DNA from: Pseudorhodoferax sp. Leaf265
GTDB taxonomy: Bacteria; Pseudomonadota; Gammaproteobacteria; Burkholderiales; Burkholderiaceae_C
Assembly: GCF_001422365.1 (NCBI RefSeq)
Contig: NZ_LMMT01000034.1
Coordinates: 312,678-376,677 of the forward strand
Reading direction: 5' to 3'
DNA: 64,000 nt
The notes under the pieces are model-generated. The model was not told the origin of the DNA. It made no database searches and worked only from the letters and a program-made list of their open reading frames with translations. A program made the position numbers and the translations under genes. Of this stretch, positions 40,250 through 48,907 are shown piece by piece. The stretch's first letter is position 1, and each line of letters opens with the position of its first letter.

Positions 40250-41263
40250 ATGGCACTCAAGGACCTTCTGCCCGGCCCGCTGGGCTTCGGCACCGCCCCG
40301 CTGGGCAACATGTTCCGCGCCATCCCCGAGGCCGAGGCGCGCGCCACCGTGGACGCGGCCTGGGACGACGGCATCCGCTACTTCGACAACGCGCCGTTCT
40401 ACGGCGCGGGCCTCGCGGAGATCCGCATGGGCGAAGCGCTGGCCGGGCGGCCGCGCGGCGAGTACGTGGTCAGCACCAAGGTGGGCCGTCTGGTGCTCGA
40501 CGAGCTGGAGAACGTGGCCGCGCGCGACCAGGGCGAGAAAGGCGGCGTGTTCCTGCACGGCCGGCCGAACCGCGTCGTCAATGACTACTCCGAGGACGCC
40601 ACGCTGCGCTCCATCGAGGACAGCTTGAAGCGCCTGAAGACCGACCGCATCGAGATCGCCTGGGTGCACGACGTTGCGCAGGACTTCTACGGCGACGAAT
40701 GGCTCAGCGTGTTCGAGACCGCGCGCAAGGGCGCCTTCAAGGCCCTGGACCGGCTGCGCGACGAGGGCGTCATCCAGGCCTGGGGCCTGGGCGTGAACCG
40801 CGTCGAGCCGATCGAGTTGCTGCTGGAGCTGCAGGGCCCGCGGCCGGACGGCTTCCTGCTCGCGGGCCGCTACACGCTGCTGGACCACGGCCGCGCGCTG
40901 CAGCGCGTGATGCCCAGGGTGGCCGAGCGCGGCCTGTCCATCGTGGTCGGCGGGCCCTACAGTTCGGGCGCGCTGGTCGGTGGGCCGAACTTCGAGTACG
41001 CGCCGGCCACGCCCGCCATTCTCGCCAAGGTCGCCGCGATCAAGGCCGTCGCCGACCGCCATGGCGTGTCCATGAAGGCGGCGGGCCTGCAGTTCGCGCT
41101 GGCCCATCCGGCCGTGGCCGCGGTGATCCCGGGCGCGAGCCGGCCCGAGCGCATCGCCGAGGACCGCGCTGCGCTGCAACTGGCCGTGCCGGTGGATTTC
41201 TGGCGTGCGCTGCGTGCGGGTGGGCTGGTGCATGCCGATGCGCCGCTGCCGTCGGGCGCCTGA
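40250..41263 (+). CDS. Aldo/keto reductase
   Basis: 337 aa TIM-barrel NAD(P) oxidoreductase, closest by pattern to the aldose 1-dehydrogenase/pyridoxal 4-dehydrogenase branch (LGFGTAPLGNMF at the start). Catalytic tetrad candidates are Asp and Tyr in FDNAPFYGAGLAE, Lys in STKVGR and His in WVHDV. The C-terminus has the PGASRPERIAED cofactor loop. It follows the ene-reductase in the same operon, so both may detoxify reactive carbonyl or unsaturated compounds. Confidence 0.92.
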   Translation: MALKDLLPGPLGFGTAPLGNMFRAIPEAEARATVDAAWDDGIRYFDNAPFYGAGLAEIRMGEALAGRPRGEYVVSTKVGRLVLDELENVAARDQGEKGGVFLHGRPNRVVNDYSEDATLRSIEDSLKRLKTDRIEIAWVHDVAQDFYGDEWLSVFETARKGAFKALDRLRDEGVIQAWGLGVNRVEPIELLLELQGPRPDGFLLAGRYTLLDHGRALQRVMPRVAERGLSIVVGGPYSSGALVGGPNFEYAPATPAILAKVAAIKAVADRHGVSMKAAGLQFALAHPAVAAVIPGASRPERIAEDRAALQLAVPVDFWRALRAGGLVHADAPLPSGA

Positions 41264-41513
41264 CGCCTCAGGGTGGCGTGCGGCTCGGCGGCTTGTCCCG
41301 ACCTGCTGTGGACATCCCTGGGGACAGCGGCTGGACGGCGCCGCCAAAGCAAGGCCCCATGCGGCCCGGCGCTGCGCTGCCTCTTTTTCGAGCAGCGACC
41401 GGCGGCCGGCCGGACAGCGTGCTGTCCCACACACGCGGATGCCGACGGCGAGTAGTCTGCCGCTCTGCAGGCGGAAGAGCCCGCCGTCCACCCGATCTCT
41501 CAAGGAGCAGCGC
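41264..41513. other. Intergenic region, 250 bp
   Basis: The stretch between the aldo/keto reductase and the DUF2934 gene. It contains GGACAGCGTGCTGTCC, an 8-bp palindrome near 41412-41427, and a CCTC-TTTTT tract near 41390. No coding sequence or RNA gene is recognised. Confidence 0.4.
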
Positions 41514-41741
41514 ATGACCCGATCCAGACAGCACACCGAGGCGGAGCCCGCCGCAGCCACGCCCGGCGCGGACGCGCCGGCGCAGCAGCAACAGCAGCAG
41601 GGCGTGCCCGCCGATGCGTCGCGCGAGCAACGCATCCGCGAGGCCGCCTATGCTGCCGCCGAGCGCCGCGGCTTCGCGCCTGGCCACGAGGTCGACGACT
41701 GGCTCGAAGCCGAGCGGCAGACGGGCGCGTCGGCGCCGTAG
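41514..41741 (+). CDS. DUF2934 domain-containing protein
   Basis: 75 aa. An N-terminal low-complexity part with a run of seven Gln precedes a DUF2934-like segment (REQRIREAAYAAAERRGFAPG, with core REQRIREAAY, then DDWLEAERQ). AAGGAG precedes the ATG by 7 bp. Function unknown. Confidence 0.75.
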   Translation: MTRSRQHTEAEPAAATPGADAPAQQQQQQGVPADASREQRIREAAYAAAERRGFAPGHEVDDWLEAERQTGASAP

Positions 41742-41793
41742 CCTCCCGCAGCGAGGGCGCGCCGGGCGGCAGGCCGCAGCCGCCTCGCGCAGC

Positions 41794-42138
41794 TCAATGG
41801 AGCTTGAAAAAGCCGTGCCGCTCAGCCAGCAGCGTGAGGATGCGGCGCGGGTCGGACACGAAGTGCCTGCCGTTCACGGTCTGCGCATCCGCCGGCGGTG
41901 GCAGGCCGTCGCCGAAGATCAGCACGGGCAGGCTCTGGTGGTCGGCATCGAGCGCGGCCACCACGGCGGCGCGCGGCCGGGTGAAGGCCACACGCTCCAC
42001 GTCCAGCTGCGCGCCGCGCGTCGGGTCGGTGGACAGCAGGCCCTCGATGGGCAGGCAGTCGATGCAGACGAACTGCTCGCCCGGGTACTTGGCGTCGCTG
42101 AAGCCGGGCTGCAGCAGGATCAGGCGGTCGTTGGCCAT
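41794..42138 (-). CDS. DUF3088 family protein
   Basis: 114 aa. The pattern LILLQPGFSDAKYPGEQFVCIDCLPIEGLL (start LILLQPGF, then FVCIDCLPIEGLL) and the ending DPRRILTLLAERHGFFKLH fit DUF3088. The CIDC motif recalls a thioredoxin-like CxxC, so a redox role is possible. It starts 10 bp after the peroxiredoxin gene and may be its partner. Confidence 0.8.
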   Translation of the reverse strand: MANDRLILLQPGFSDAKYPGEQFVCIDCLPIEGLLSTDPTRGAQLDVERVAFTRPRAAVVAALDADHQSLPVLIFGDGLPPPADAQTVNGRHFVSDPRRILTLLAERHGFFKLH

Positions 42139-42148
42139 GGCGTGCGCC

Positions 42149-42790
42149 TCAGCGGTTGGGCTGCGGCGTGGTGCGCAGGTAGGGCCGCACGGCGGTGTAG
42201 CCCTTGGGGAAGCGCTCGGCCAGCTCCTGGGGGTCCTGCAGGCTGGGCAGGATGACCACGTCGTCGCCATCCTTCCAGTTGGCCGGCGTGGCGACCTTGT
42301 GGCTGTCGGTCAGCTGCAGCGAGTCGATCACACGCAGGATCTCGTCGAAGTTGCGACCGGTGCTGGCCGGGTAGGTGATGGTGGCGCGCACCACCTTCTT
42401 CGGGTCGATGATGAACACGCTGCGCACGGTCGCCGTGGCCGAGGCGTTGGGGTGGATCAGGTCGTAGAGTTCGGACACCTTGCGATCGGCATCGGCCAGG
42501 ATCGGGAACTGCACCGAGGTCTTCTGCGTCTCGTCGATGTCGGCGATCCACTGCCGGTGCTTGTCGACCGGGTCGACGCTGATGGCGATGGGCTTGACGC
42601 CGCGCCTGGCGAACTCGCCCGACAGCGCGGCGGTCTTGCCGAGTTCGGTGGTGCACACCGGTGTGAAGTCGGCCGGGTGCGAGAACAGCACGACCCAGTC
42701 GTTGCCGGCCCAGTGATGGAACTGGATGGTGCCCAGGCTGGATTGCTGTTCGAAGTCGGGGGCGGTGTCGCCCAATCGAAGGGTGGCCAA
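42149..42790 (-). CDS. 1-Cys peroxiredoxin (Prx6-type)
   Basis: 213 aa thiol peroxidase with peroxidatic Cys46 in FTPVCTTELG and C-terminal extension typical for Prx6-like proteins (PASTGRNFDEILRVIDSLQL). A TTG at 42790 (MATLRLGDTAPDF) is the chosen start. AGGAG lies 8 bp upstream of it and the resulting length matches the family. The ATG at 42820 adds ten non-conserved residues and has no Shine-Dalgarno. It should reduce hydroperoxides in the cytoplasm. Confidence 0.93.
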   Translation of the reverse strand: MATLRLGDTAPDFEQQSSLGTIQFHHWAGNDWVVLFSHPADFTPVCTTELGKTAALSGEFARRGVKPIAISVDPVDKHRQWIADIDETQKTSVQFPILADADRKVSELYDLIHPNASATATVRSVFIIDPKKVVRATITYPASTGRNFDEILRVIDSLQLTDSHKVATPANWKDGDDVVILPSLQDPQELAERFPKGYTAVRPYLRTTPQPNR

Positions 42791-42934
42791 GGGGGATGCT
42801 CCTGAAGATGGGGAATCCATTCTGGGGAGCGGGGCGGCGGTGGCCAACGAAGCTTTGTTTGGATGCTTAGCTGCGGCGCGCATATGGCGGGGAGAGCGCG
42901 CGCGGCCGTTGCGGACGCGCGCCGTCAAGGCCGT

Positions 42935-43399
42935 TTACTTGCCGCAGCTGCCCGGTTGTGCCAAGCCTAGCTTGACCACATCGTCCTTGGCTTGCTCTTC
43001 CGGGATTTGTTCCAGGTCGGCCCCGCCCACGAACGCGCCAAGCTTGATGTACTGGCGGATAAAGTAGTTCTTGCCAGCTTCCATGAACACTTCCAGGGCG
43101 TTGGGCGAGAACTCCGATTCCGTTTCGATCTTGTGCTTCTGGCCGCCTTCGACCTGCGTATAGAAGAACACATCGGATGCGCTCTCGCCCAGGCACTTGC
43201 CATCCACCCAAATGTCCTTCTTGAGTGCCTTGCCGACGAAGCTGTTGCGGTAAACGTAGAGCCCGGAGTTGCCGGCGCTCGGGGCATTGAACTGCTTGGC
43301 CTTGTCGGATGCCTCCTTGCTGGCCATGTTGACGGAAGCGCATCCTGTCAACGCCAGGGCGGACAGTGCAAGCACGGTGATGTTGTGGTTGATCTTCAT
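42935..43399 (-). CDS. DUF2846 lipoprotein
   Basis: 154 aa. Signal peptide with lipobox LTGC, then a DUF2846-like part with GLYVYRNSFVG, KDIWVDGKCLGES and YIKLGAFVGGADLEQ. It should be tethered to a membrane in the periplasm. Base composition is visibly lower in GC than its neighbours, which may mean later acquisition. ATG at 43399 begins the signal peptide. Confidence 0.82.
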   Translation of the reverse strand: MKINHNITVLALSALALTGCASVNMASKEASDKAKQFNAPSAGNSGLYVYRNSFVGKALKKDIWVDGKCLGESASDVFFYTQVEGGQKHKIETESEFSPNALEVFMEAGKNYFIRQYIKLGAFVGGADLEQIPEEQAKDDVVKLGLAQPGSCGK

Positions 43400-43777
43400 T
43401 GTGTGGATCTTGTGAAGGCCCATGGGCTGTGGGCAGCCCGATGGCGAGCCGTCTCGTTTGCTGCATCGCGTGGTGCGTGAGCGGGCGCGATTGTGCACGT
43501 TGTTTCGACACGTAACTGCACAGAACGCCTGGAGGATTCGACCCGCCCGCCATTCTGATCAAGCTGTCCAAAAGACCGCCGGGGCAACGAGGTATGCGGT
43601 GGGGGTCATTGGTGTCGCGGGGACCCCGCCTCGTGCCTTCGGAAGAAGCGAGCGCCATGTCCGCGCTGCGACGCGCGCGCCAGCGAAGAACGGGAGGCGT
43701 TGAACCGGAGCGCACACGTGGTGGTGTTCGATCCGGCATCCGTCGATGCCGGCCGCCGCGCGTGCCGCCAGCGTTGC
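43400..43777. other. Gene-free region, 378 bp
   Basis: Between the DUF2846 lipoprotein and DUF3325 genes, all on the minus strand. Short open frames exist on both strands without ribosome-binding sites or family resemblance. A T-loop-like GGTCGAATCC on the minus strand has no cloverleaf around it. Base composition is mixed. The upstream part probably holds the lipoprotein promoter; nothing else recognised. Confidence 0.4.
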
Positions 43778-44137
43778 CTACGAGCGTCCAGCCTGCGATG
43801 CAAGCGTGCCCAGCACACTCAAGGCCAACAGCACGCCACCGGCCCGCAGCAGCCGCACGATGCGCGTGGGCGCATAGGTCAGCGTGAGCACCACGGCCAG
43901 CGCCGCCACCGTCATCGCGCCGAACCAGAACACCCAGCCCTGGGCGCTGCCGTAGCCCGCGATGGCGGCCCACAGCGACAGCGCCAGGCCGAGCGCCCCA
44001 CCCAGCTGCATCCAGCGCCGCAGCGCCACCGACGGCGTGTTGCCGCGGCCTTTGTAGTCCTCGTAGTGTCGGTCCATCGCCAGGCTCAGCGCCGAGAAGC
44101 CCGTCAGCGCGGCCGAGAAGGCCAGCAGCGTCTTCAT
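43778..44137 (-). CDS. DUF3325 domain membrane protein
   Basis: 119 aa, three to four membrane helices, starting MKTLLAFSAALTGFSALSLAMDRHY, of which LALTG-like helix and AMDRHY are typical of DUF3325. It is last of a three-gene unit with PepSY and DUF3649 proteins, with an ATGA overlap to the PepSY gene. Such trios usually sit beside TonB-dependent siderophore receptors. Exact role unknown. Confidence 0.8.
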   Translation of the reverse strand: MKTLLAFSAALTGFSALSLAMDRHYEDYKGRGNTPSVALRRWMQLGGALGLALSLWAAIAGYGSAQGWVFWFGAMTVAALAVVLTLTYAPTRIVRLLRAGGVLLALSVLGTLASQAGRS

Positions 44138-45813
44138 CGGCCGGCTCTCGCGGTCTCGAGCCGCGGCTCGACCGCCAGCACGCTGGCCTCGGCCTTGGCA
44201 GCCGCCGCGCGCGGCTTGGCGGCCGGCTTGCGCTTGCCCACGTACCACGCGGCCGCCAGCAGGCCCGCGCCCAGCGCGAACGCGGTCAGGTCGAATCCGG
44301 CGATGCGCCATTCGCCTGCCGGCAGGCTCGCGAGCAGGCCCATGCCGCCGCTCAAAGGGTTCAGCACCGGTAGCAGCGCGAACAGCAGGCCGCCCAGCGC
44401 CAGCTGGACCTGCCACATGCGCCTGGCCGGCCAGGCCAGGCCGGCCACGGCCGCCAGGCCCCAGGCCCAGAAGAAGCAGGCGATCTCGGTGGCGGGGCGC
44501 TCCGCGATGCCCACGGGCACGAAGCGGTTGGCCCAGAAGAACACGGCCATGGCCAGCGGCAGGCCGGCAATGGCGCCCAGGTTGAGGCCATCGACCAGGC
44601 CCAGGCCGAAGCCCACGCGGCCGCCCTTGGCGAGCGCCTTGGCGTATTTCTGGCGCTCCTTGACGGACCACAGCAGCAGGCCCGTTGCCACCATCACGCA
44701 GCCGGCCACGCCCGAGGCGAAGAACAGCCAGCGCAGGAGCGGGTGCGCGAAGCGGCCGATGTGCAGGCCGTAGAGCACGCCGCGCGTGTCCGAGGCCGGC
44801 GCGATGTCCTCGCCGGCACGGCCCAGCAGCTGGCCGCTGGCGCCATCGAAGGTGACCGAGCTCTGGTTGGCCGAGAGCTTGCCACTCTCCTGCCGGTACA
44901 GCGTCACGCGGGCCGTGGCGTCACCGGGGTTGCTGATGACGACGCGGCTGACGGCCGCGCCATGCCAGGCCGTGCTGGCCTCGCGCATGAGGGCGTCCAC
45001 GGGCACCAGCGGCGCCGCCACGCCGGCGGGCTTCTGGTTGCTGAAACCCGCGGACGAGGGGAAGACCTCCGCGATGAAGGCCTGGCGGTCGTTCTTGTAG
45101 ACGGCCTCCTGGCCCCAGGGCATGTACAGGAACATCAGCGTGACCAGCCCGGTGTAGGTGATCATGAGGTGGTAGGGCAGGGCCAGCACGGCGGTGGCGT
45201 TGTGCGCATCGAGCCAGGAGCGCTGGCCCTTCTTCGGCCGGAAGGTGAAGAAGTCCTTGAAGATGCGCTTGTGCGTGACGATGCCGCTGACGATGGCCAC
45301 CAGCATGAACATGGCGCAGCAGCCCACGATCCAGCGGCCCCAGATCGCCGACATGTAGTGCAGGTCGAAGTGCAGGCGGTAGAAGAAGTCGCCGCCGCGC
45401 GTCTCGCGCGGGGCCGCCACGGGCCGGCCCGTCGCCGGATCCAGCGTGGCCGATGCGAAGCGGGCACGGCGCGGGCGCTCGTCCGCGCGCGGCGCGGAGG
45501 CGGCCGTGGCCGGCGGCGGCACCGTCCATCCCGTGCGCAGCAGTGGCTCGCGCTCGCTGGGCAGCTCGATGGTCCAGCGCGGGCTGCCGGCCGCCTTGTC
45601 CTGCAGATGCTGCAGCGCCAATGCCACGGCTTGTTCGGGTACGGCCGGCGGGGCCGCGGTGCCCGCGTGCAGCTCGGGCTTCATCCACAGGCTGATCTCG
45701 TCGCGGAAGTAGGCCGAGGTGCCGGCGGCGAACACCATGAACAGCACCCAGCCGACCAAGAGGCCCGACCAGGTGTGCAGCCAGGCCATGGATTGGCGAA
45801 AGCCTTCCTTCAT
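44134..45813 (-). CDS. PepSY-associated transmembrane protein (iron-uptake linked)
   Basis: 559 aa. Helix 1 near 12-35 (LHTWSGLLVGWVLFMVFAAGT), periplasmic PepSY loop with a Pro/Ala/Arg-rich insert (about 95-130), helices near 155-180 and 215-235, a second periplasmic part and C-terminal helices. Conserved His (HFDLHY, LHIGRFAHPLL) suggest heme or metal contact. FoxB/PiuB-type proteins with this layout reduce ferric siderophores at the inner membrane. Overlaps DUF3325 and DUF3649 genes by 4 bp each. Confidence 0.85.
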   Translation of the reverse strand: MKEGFRQSMAWLHTWSGLLVGWVLFMVFAAGTSAYFRDEISLWMKPELHAGTAAPPAVPEQAVALALQHLQDKAAGSPRWTIELPSEREPLLRTGWTVPPPATAASAPRADERPRRARFASATLDPATGRPVAAPRETRGGDFFYRLHFDLHYMSAIWGRWIVGCCAMFMLVAIVSGIVTHKRIFKDFFTFRPKKGQRSWLDAHNATAVLALPYHLMITYTGLVTLMFLYMPWGQEAVYKNDRQAFIAEVFPSSAGFSNQKPAGVAAPLVPVDALMREASTAWHGAAVSRVVISNPGDATARVTLYRQESGKLSANQSSVTFDGASGQLLGRAGEDIAPASDTRGVLYGLHIGRFAHPLLRWLFFASGVAGCVMVATGLLLWSVKERQKYAKALAKGGRVGFGLGLVDGLNLGAIAGLPLAMAVFFWANRFVPVGIAERPATEIACFFWAWGLAAVAGLAWPARRMWQVQLALGGLLFALLPVLNPLSGGMGLLASLPAGEWRIAGFDLTAFALGAGLLAAAWYVGKRKPAAKPRAAAAKAEASVLAVEPRLETARAGR

Positions 45814-46112
45814 GCCGCGGCTCCCGCGCGTTGCGCCAGCCACAGGCCGCTGGCCAGCAGCAGCGCGGGCAGGGCCAGGCCGCCCCAGGCGCGCCAGGCG
45901 CTGCGCGCCGCGAAGGCCCACAGCACGGCGCAGGTATAGACGACGAAAGAGGCCAATGTGCCCGTGATCACCGCCTCGGCGCGGTGCAGCGGCAGGTACA
46001 GCGCCACGGCCGTGGCGGCCAGGGCCGACAGCGCGTAGCCGCCGCCGACGGCGGCCAGGGCACGCGAGGCCACCGCGAGGCGGTAGCGCGCGCCGATCTT
46101 TTCCTTCGACAT
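45810..46112 (-). CDS. DUF3649 domain membrane protein
   Basis: 100 aa, three membrane helices (ALAAVGGGYALSALAATAVAL, then the LASFVVYTCAVLWAF helix and a C-terminal one). YTCAVLWAFAARSAWRAW is the DUF3649 core. The ATG at 46112 gives MSKEKIGARYR; an earlier in-frame ATG at 46157 has no support. First gene of the iron-associated trio, behind a candidate Fur box. Confidence 0.8.
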   Translation of the reverse strand: MSKEKIGARYRLAVASRALAAVGGGYALSALAATAVALYLPLHRAEAVITGTLASFVVYTCAVLWAFAARSAWRAWGGLALPALLLASGLWLAQRAGAAA

Positions 46113-46201
46113 CCCTCGTCTTCCTTCGGCCTCGGTCGGGCCGGATGGGCCCGGCACGGCGGGCTGGCGGGGAACAGGTTTCCCCGGAAGCGGGCGATGT
46201 T

Positions 46202-46220
46202 AAATGAAAACTACTCGCAA
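46202..46220 (-). promoter_or_regulatory. Candidate Fur box upstream of the DUF3649-PepSY-DUF3325 unit
   Basis: Minus-strand TTGCGAGTAGTTTTCATTT resembles Fur sites of the TGCAAATGATTATCATTT type (A/T-rich, with the GAxxATxxTTTTCATTT core). It is 90 bp upstream of the DUF3649 start in an otherwise GC-rich region. Judged by eye. Confidence 0.45.
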
Positions 46221-46249
46221 CTGAGGGGTTGCGCTGGTAAAGATACTGC

Positions 46250-47725
46250 TCACACCGCGTCGGTCAGCACCACGCGGTTGCGTCCGCCGTGCTTGGCCTC
46301 GTACAGCGCGCGGTCGGCCGCTTGCAGCAGGTGGTCCAGGCTGGCGTTGGCCGGCTGGCTCACGCTGGCGCCGATGCTGACCGTGAACCCGGTGGTGCGG
46401 CCCTGGCCGAGGTCCACGGCGGCCTCGGCGCAGGCCTGGCGCACGCGCTCGGCGACCTCGCGCGTGCGCGCGGGGTCGGCATCGGGCAGCAGCACGGCGA
46501 ACTCCTCGCCGCCCAGCCGCCCGAGCAGCAGGGGCCCTTCGGGCAGGCGGTCGGCGACGAGGTTGGCTGCCAGGATGATGACCTGGTCGCCCACGGCATG
46601 GCCGTAGGTATCGTTCACGCTTTTGAAGCGGTCGATGTCCAGCACCAGCAGACCCACGCTGCGGCGTGCCGCGCGGGCGCTCCGCAGTGCCTTGCCGGCC
46701 TGTTCGGCAAAGGCGCGGCGGTTCATGGTGCCGGTCATCGGGTCGTGCTCGGCCATGTGACGCAGCTGCGCCATCAGGATGCGGTTGGCGGCCATGGCAC
46801 TGGCCACGGCCAGCGGCGAGATGGCGATCAGCGTCACGCCCAGGCGCACCGACATCAGCATGGCCGGTGATTCGATCTGCACCGCGGTGTCGAGCACGCC
46901 CTTGGAGATCGCCACCAGCGTCCAGGCGGTGGTCAGCAGGGACAGCACCGCGGTGGGAAAGACGCCATAGCGCATGCCGCACCACAGCAGTGCCGGCACC
47001 GGGAAGGCCACGGCCCCGGGCCCGCCGACGAGCAAGGCGGCCGCCATCGAGGCCAGCAGGGCCAGCAGCGGCGCAGCCCGGCGCAGCGGCGGCATGCTCT
47101 TGCGCCACTGGCGCACCACCTCGCGGTGCTGCGCGGTGGGGATGCTCAGCACGGCCGGCAGGATGGTGAAGTAGTTCAGCAGTTCGCTGGCAAACCAGGC
47201 CAGGCCGGACTCCAGGGCCGTGCCGCCGAAGGCCACCGGCCCGACGAGGCTGCCGGCCAGGCCGCCCGCCACAGAGGCCAGGGCCGCGATCGCCAGCAGC
47301 TGCAGCACGCCGGCCGCGCCGAGGAGCTTGCGTGCGTCGGCACCGAAGGGCTGTGCCAGCATCAGGTAGCCGGTCAGCACGCTGGCGAAATTGGTGAGCG
47401 TCAGCAGCACGGAAATCGGCAGCGCGTCGCCGACGATGAAGCCGGCCAACAGGTGGCCGACGCAGGCACCGACCCAGCCGGCCGCCGTGTCCAGCCGCGG
47501 AAAGCGGATGAACAGGCCCAACAGCAACGCATTGGCGGGCCAGAACACGGCCAGCTGGCCGGCCAGGCGGGTCCAGACGCCGAACACGCAGACTGTCGCC
47601 ATGATGGCCGCGACCAGCGCCCCCCCCGCCAGCAGCTGCGCCGGGGTCGCAGGCACAGCCGGGATGCTCGACTCCAGCTTTTGCGGACGGGTCAGCTTGT
47701 CGCGTTGGGAGTTCATGGTCTGCAT
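46250..47725 (-). CDS. Diguanylate cyclase with MASE1 membrane sensor
   Basis: 491 aa. Eight or so N-terminal helices form a MASE1-type sensor (about 40-310). The GGDEF domain (about 325-490) has DPMTGTMNRRAF, FKSVNDTYGHAVGD and the active loop RLGGEEFAV, so it should make cyclic di-GMP. The RxxD inhibitory site five residues before GGEEF is absent (EGPL there), so no classical product inhibition. ATG at 47725 follows GGGAG. Confidence 0.92.
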   Translation of the reverse strand: MQTMNSQRDKLTRPQKLESSIPAVPATPAQLLAGGALVAAIMATVCVFGVWTRLAGQLAVFWPANALLLGLFIRFPRLDTAAGWVGACVGHLLAGFIVGDALPISVLLTLTNFASVLTGYLMLAQPFGADARKLLGAAGVLQLLAIAALASVAGGLAGSLVGPVAFGGTALESGLAWFASELLNYFTILPAVLSIPTAQHREVVRQWRKSMPPLRRAAPLLALLASMAAALLVGGPGAVAFPVPALLWCGMRYGVFPTAVLSLLTTAWTLVAISKGVLDTAVQIESPAMLMSVRLGVTLIAISPLAVASAMAANRILMAQLRHMAEHDPMTGTMNRRAFAEQAGKALRSARAARRSVGLLVLDIDRFKSVNDTYGHAVGDQVIILAANLVADRLPEGPLLLGRLGGEEFAVLLPDADPARTREVAERVRQACAEAAVDLGQGRTTGFTVSIGASVSQPANASLDHLLQAADRALYEAKHGGRNRVVLTDAV

Positions 47726-47913
47726 TGCGTCTCCCTGCTTTTGTGGGGGCGGGTAGGCGCGCAAGCGTGCCAGTCAACGCAAATTGTTGCAGATGTCAGC
47801 GCCTGTCCGGTCGGGAATTTGTGAATATCGGACATCGAATCGGCCGACGATGGCCCTTGACCGGCCGAAATGCTGCGCGCCGGGCAGCGTTGGGCCGTCC
47901 GTCACCCCGTCAC
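47726..47913. other. Intergenic region, 188 bp
   Basis: Lies between the end of the large catabolic operon and the cyclase gene. It has an inverted repeat TGTCCG (47804-47809) and CGGACA (47829-47834). No U-run terminator for the catabolic operon is seen. It should hold the cyclase promoter. Confidence 0.4.
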
Positions 47914-48882
47914 TCAGTCCACCGTGGCCCCTGAAGCCTTGACGATGCGCTCCCATTTGGCGAGCTCGCTGCGCGCGTAGTCGGCGAACGCGGCGGGGGT
48001 GTTGCCCACGGGCTCGGCGCCCAGCCCGGCCAGGCGCTCGCGCACGGCCGGCTGGCGCACGATCTGGGCGATCTCCTGCGACACGCGCTGGACGATCTCG
48101 GCCGGCGTGTGCGGCGGCGCCCAGACGCCGTACCAGGTGCTGATGGCGTAGCCGGGCACGCCCGACTCGGCGATGGTCGGCACGTCCGGCAGCGCGCTCG
48201 CGCGCTTGGCCGTGGTCACGGCGATGGCGCGCAGCTTGCCGGCGCGGATCTGGCCGATGCTGGAGGGCATGGAGTCGAACATCAGCTGCGTCTGCCCGCC
48301 GATCACGTCGGCCAGCGCCGGGCCGCTGCCCTTGTACGGCACGTGCTGCATCTGCACGCCGGTGGCGATCTTGAAGGCCTCGCCGGCCAGGTGCGGCGCG
48401 GCGGCGTTGCCCGAGGACGCGAAGTTGAGCCGGTTCGGATCGGCCTTGGCTGCGGCGACCACGTCCTGCACGGTGTTGAATCCCAGCGAGGGCGCGGCCA
48501 CCAGCACCAGCGGCACGTCGGCGATCAGGCTCACGGGCGCGAAATCGCGGATCGCGTCGTAGGGTGGCTTCTTGTACAGGCTGGGGTTGATGACGTGGAT
48601 GGACGCGTTGACCAGCAGCGTGTAGCCGTCGGGCGGCGCCTTGGCCACGATGTCGGCGCCGATCATGCCGCTGGCGCCGGGCTTGTTGTCCACCACCACG
48701 CTCTGGCCGAGCCGGCCCTCGAGCTGCTGGGCCACGATGCGGCCCAGGATGTCGGTCGGCCCGCCCGGCGGGTACGGGATGACCATGCGGATGGGCTTGC
48801 TGGGCCAGGCCTGGGCCTGTGCCTGGGGCGCCATGCCGCTGGCCGTGGCCAGCAGCAGTGCGGACAGCGTGCGACGGTTCAT
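47914..48882 (-). CDS. Bug-family substrate-binding protein (1 of 4 in the operon)
   Basis: 322 aa periplasmic receptor of the TctC/Bug family. Sec signal peptide with cleavage near APQAQAQA. Family motifs: WPSKPIRMVIPYPPGGPTDI, VVDNKPGASGMIGADIV and HVPYKGSGPALADVIGG. It is the last gene of the block, 26 bp after the CaiB gene. Ligand unknown; a short carboxylate is expected from the family. Confidence 0.93.
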   Translation of the reverse strand: MNRRTLSALLLATASGMAPQAQAQAWPSKPIRMVIPYPPGGPTDILGRIVAQQLEGRLGQSVVVDNKPGASGMIGADIVAKAPPDGYTLLVNASIHVINPSLYKKPPYDAIRDFAPVSLIADVPLVLVAAPSLGFNTVQDVVAAAKADPNRLNFASSGNAAAPHLAGEAFKIATGVQMQHVPYKGSGPALADVIGGQTQLMFDSMPSSIGQIRAGKLRAIAVTTAKRASALPDVPTIAESGVPGYAISTWYGVWAPPHTPAEIVQRVSQEIAQIVRQPAVRERLAGLGAEPVGNTPAAFADYARSELAKWERIVKASGATVD

Positions 48883-48907
48883 GCGTTGTCTCCTCGTTGT
48901 GGGCTGT

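Noticed and set aside
43530-43620. T-loop-like GGTCGAATCC on the minus strand, possible tRNA
   Set aside because: No matching acceptor, D-arm or anticodon stems could be paired around it, and the T-stem itself does not pair.
43422-43703. A 93-codon open frame on the plus strand in the gene-free region
   Set aside because: It has no ribosome-binding site, no family resemblance and an Arg-rich composition typical of non-coding high-GC frames.
47761-47772. Minus-strand TGGCAC...TTGC resembling a sigma-54 promoter before the cyclase
   Set aside because: The spacing between the two elements is three bases too short for a -24/-12 promoter.
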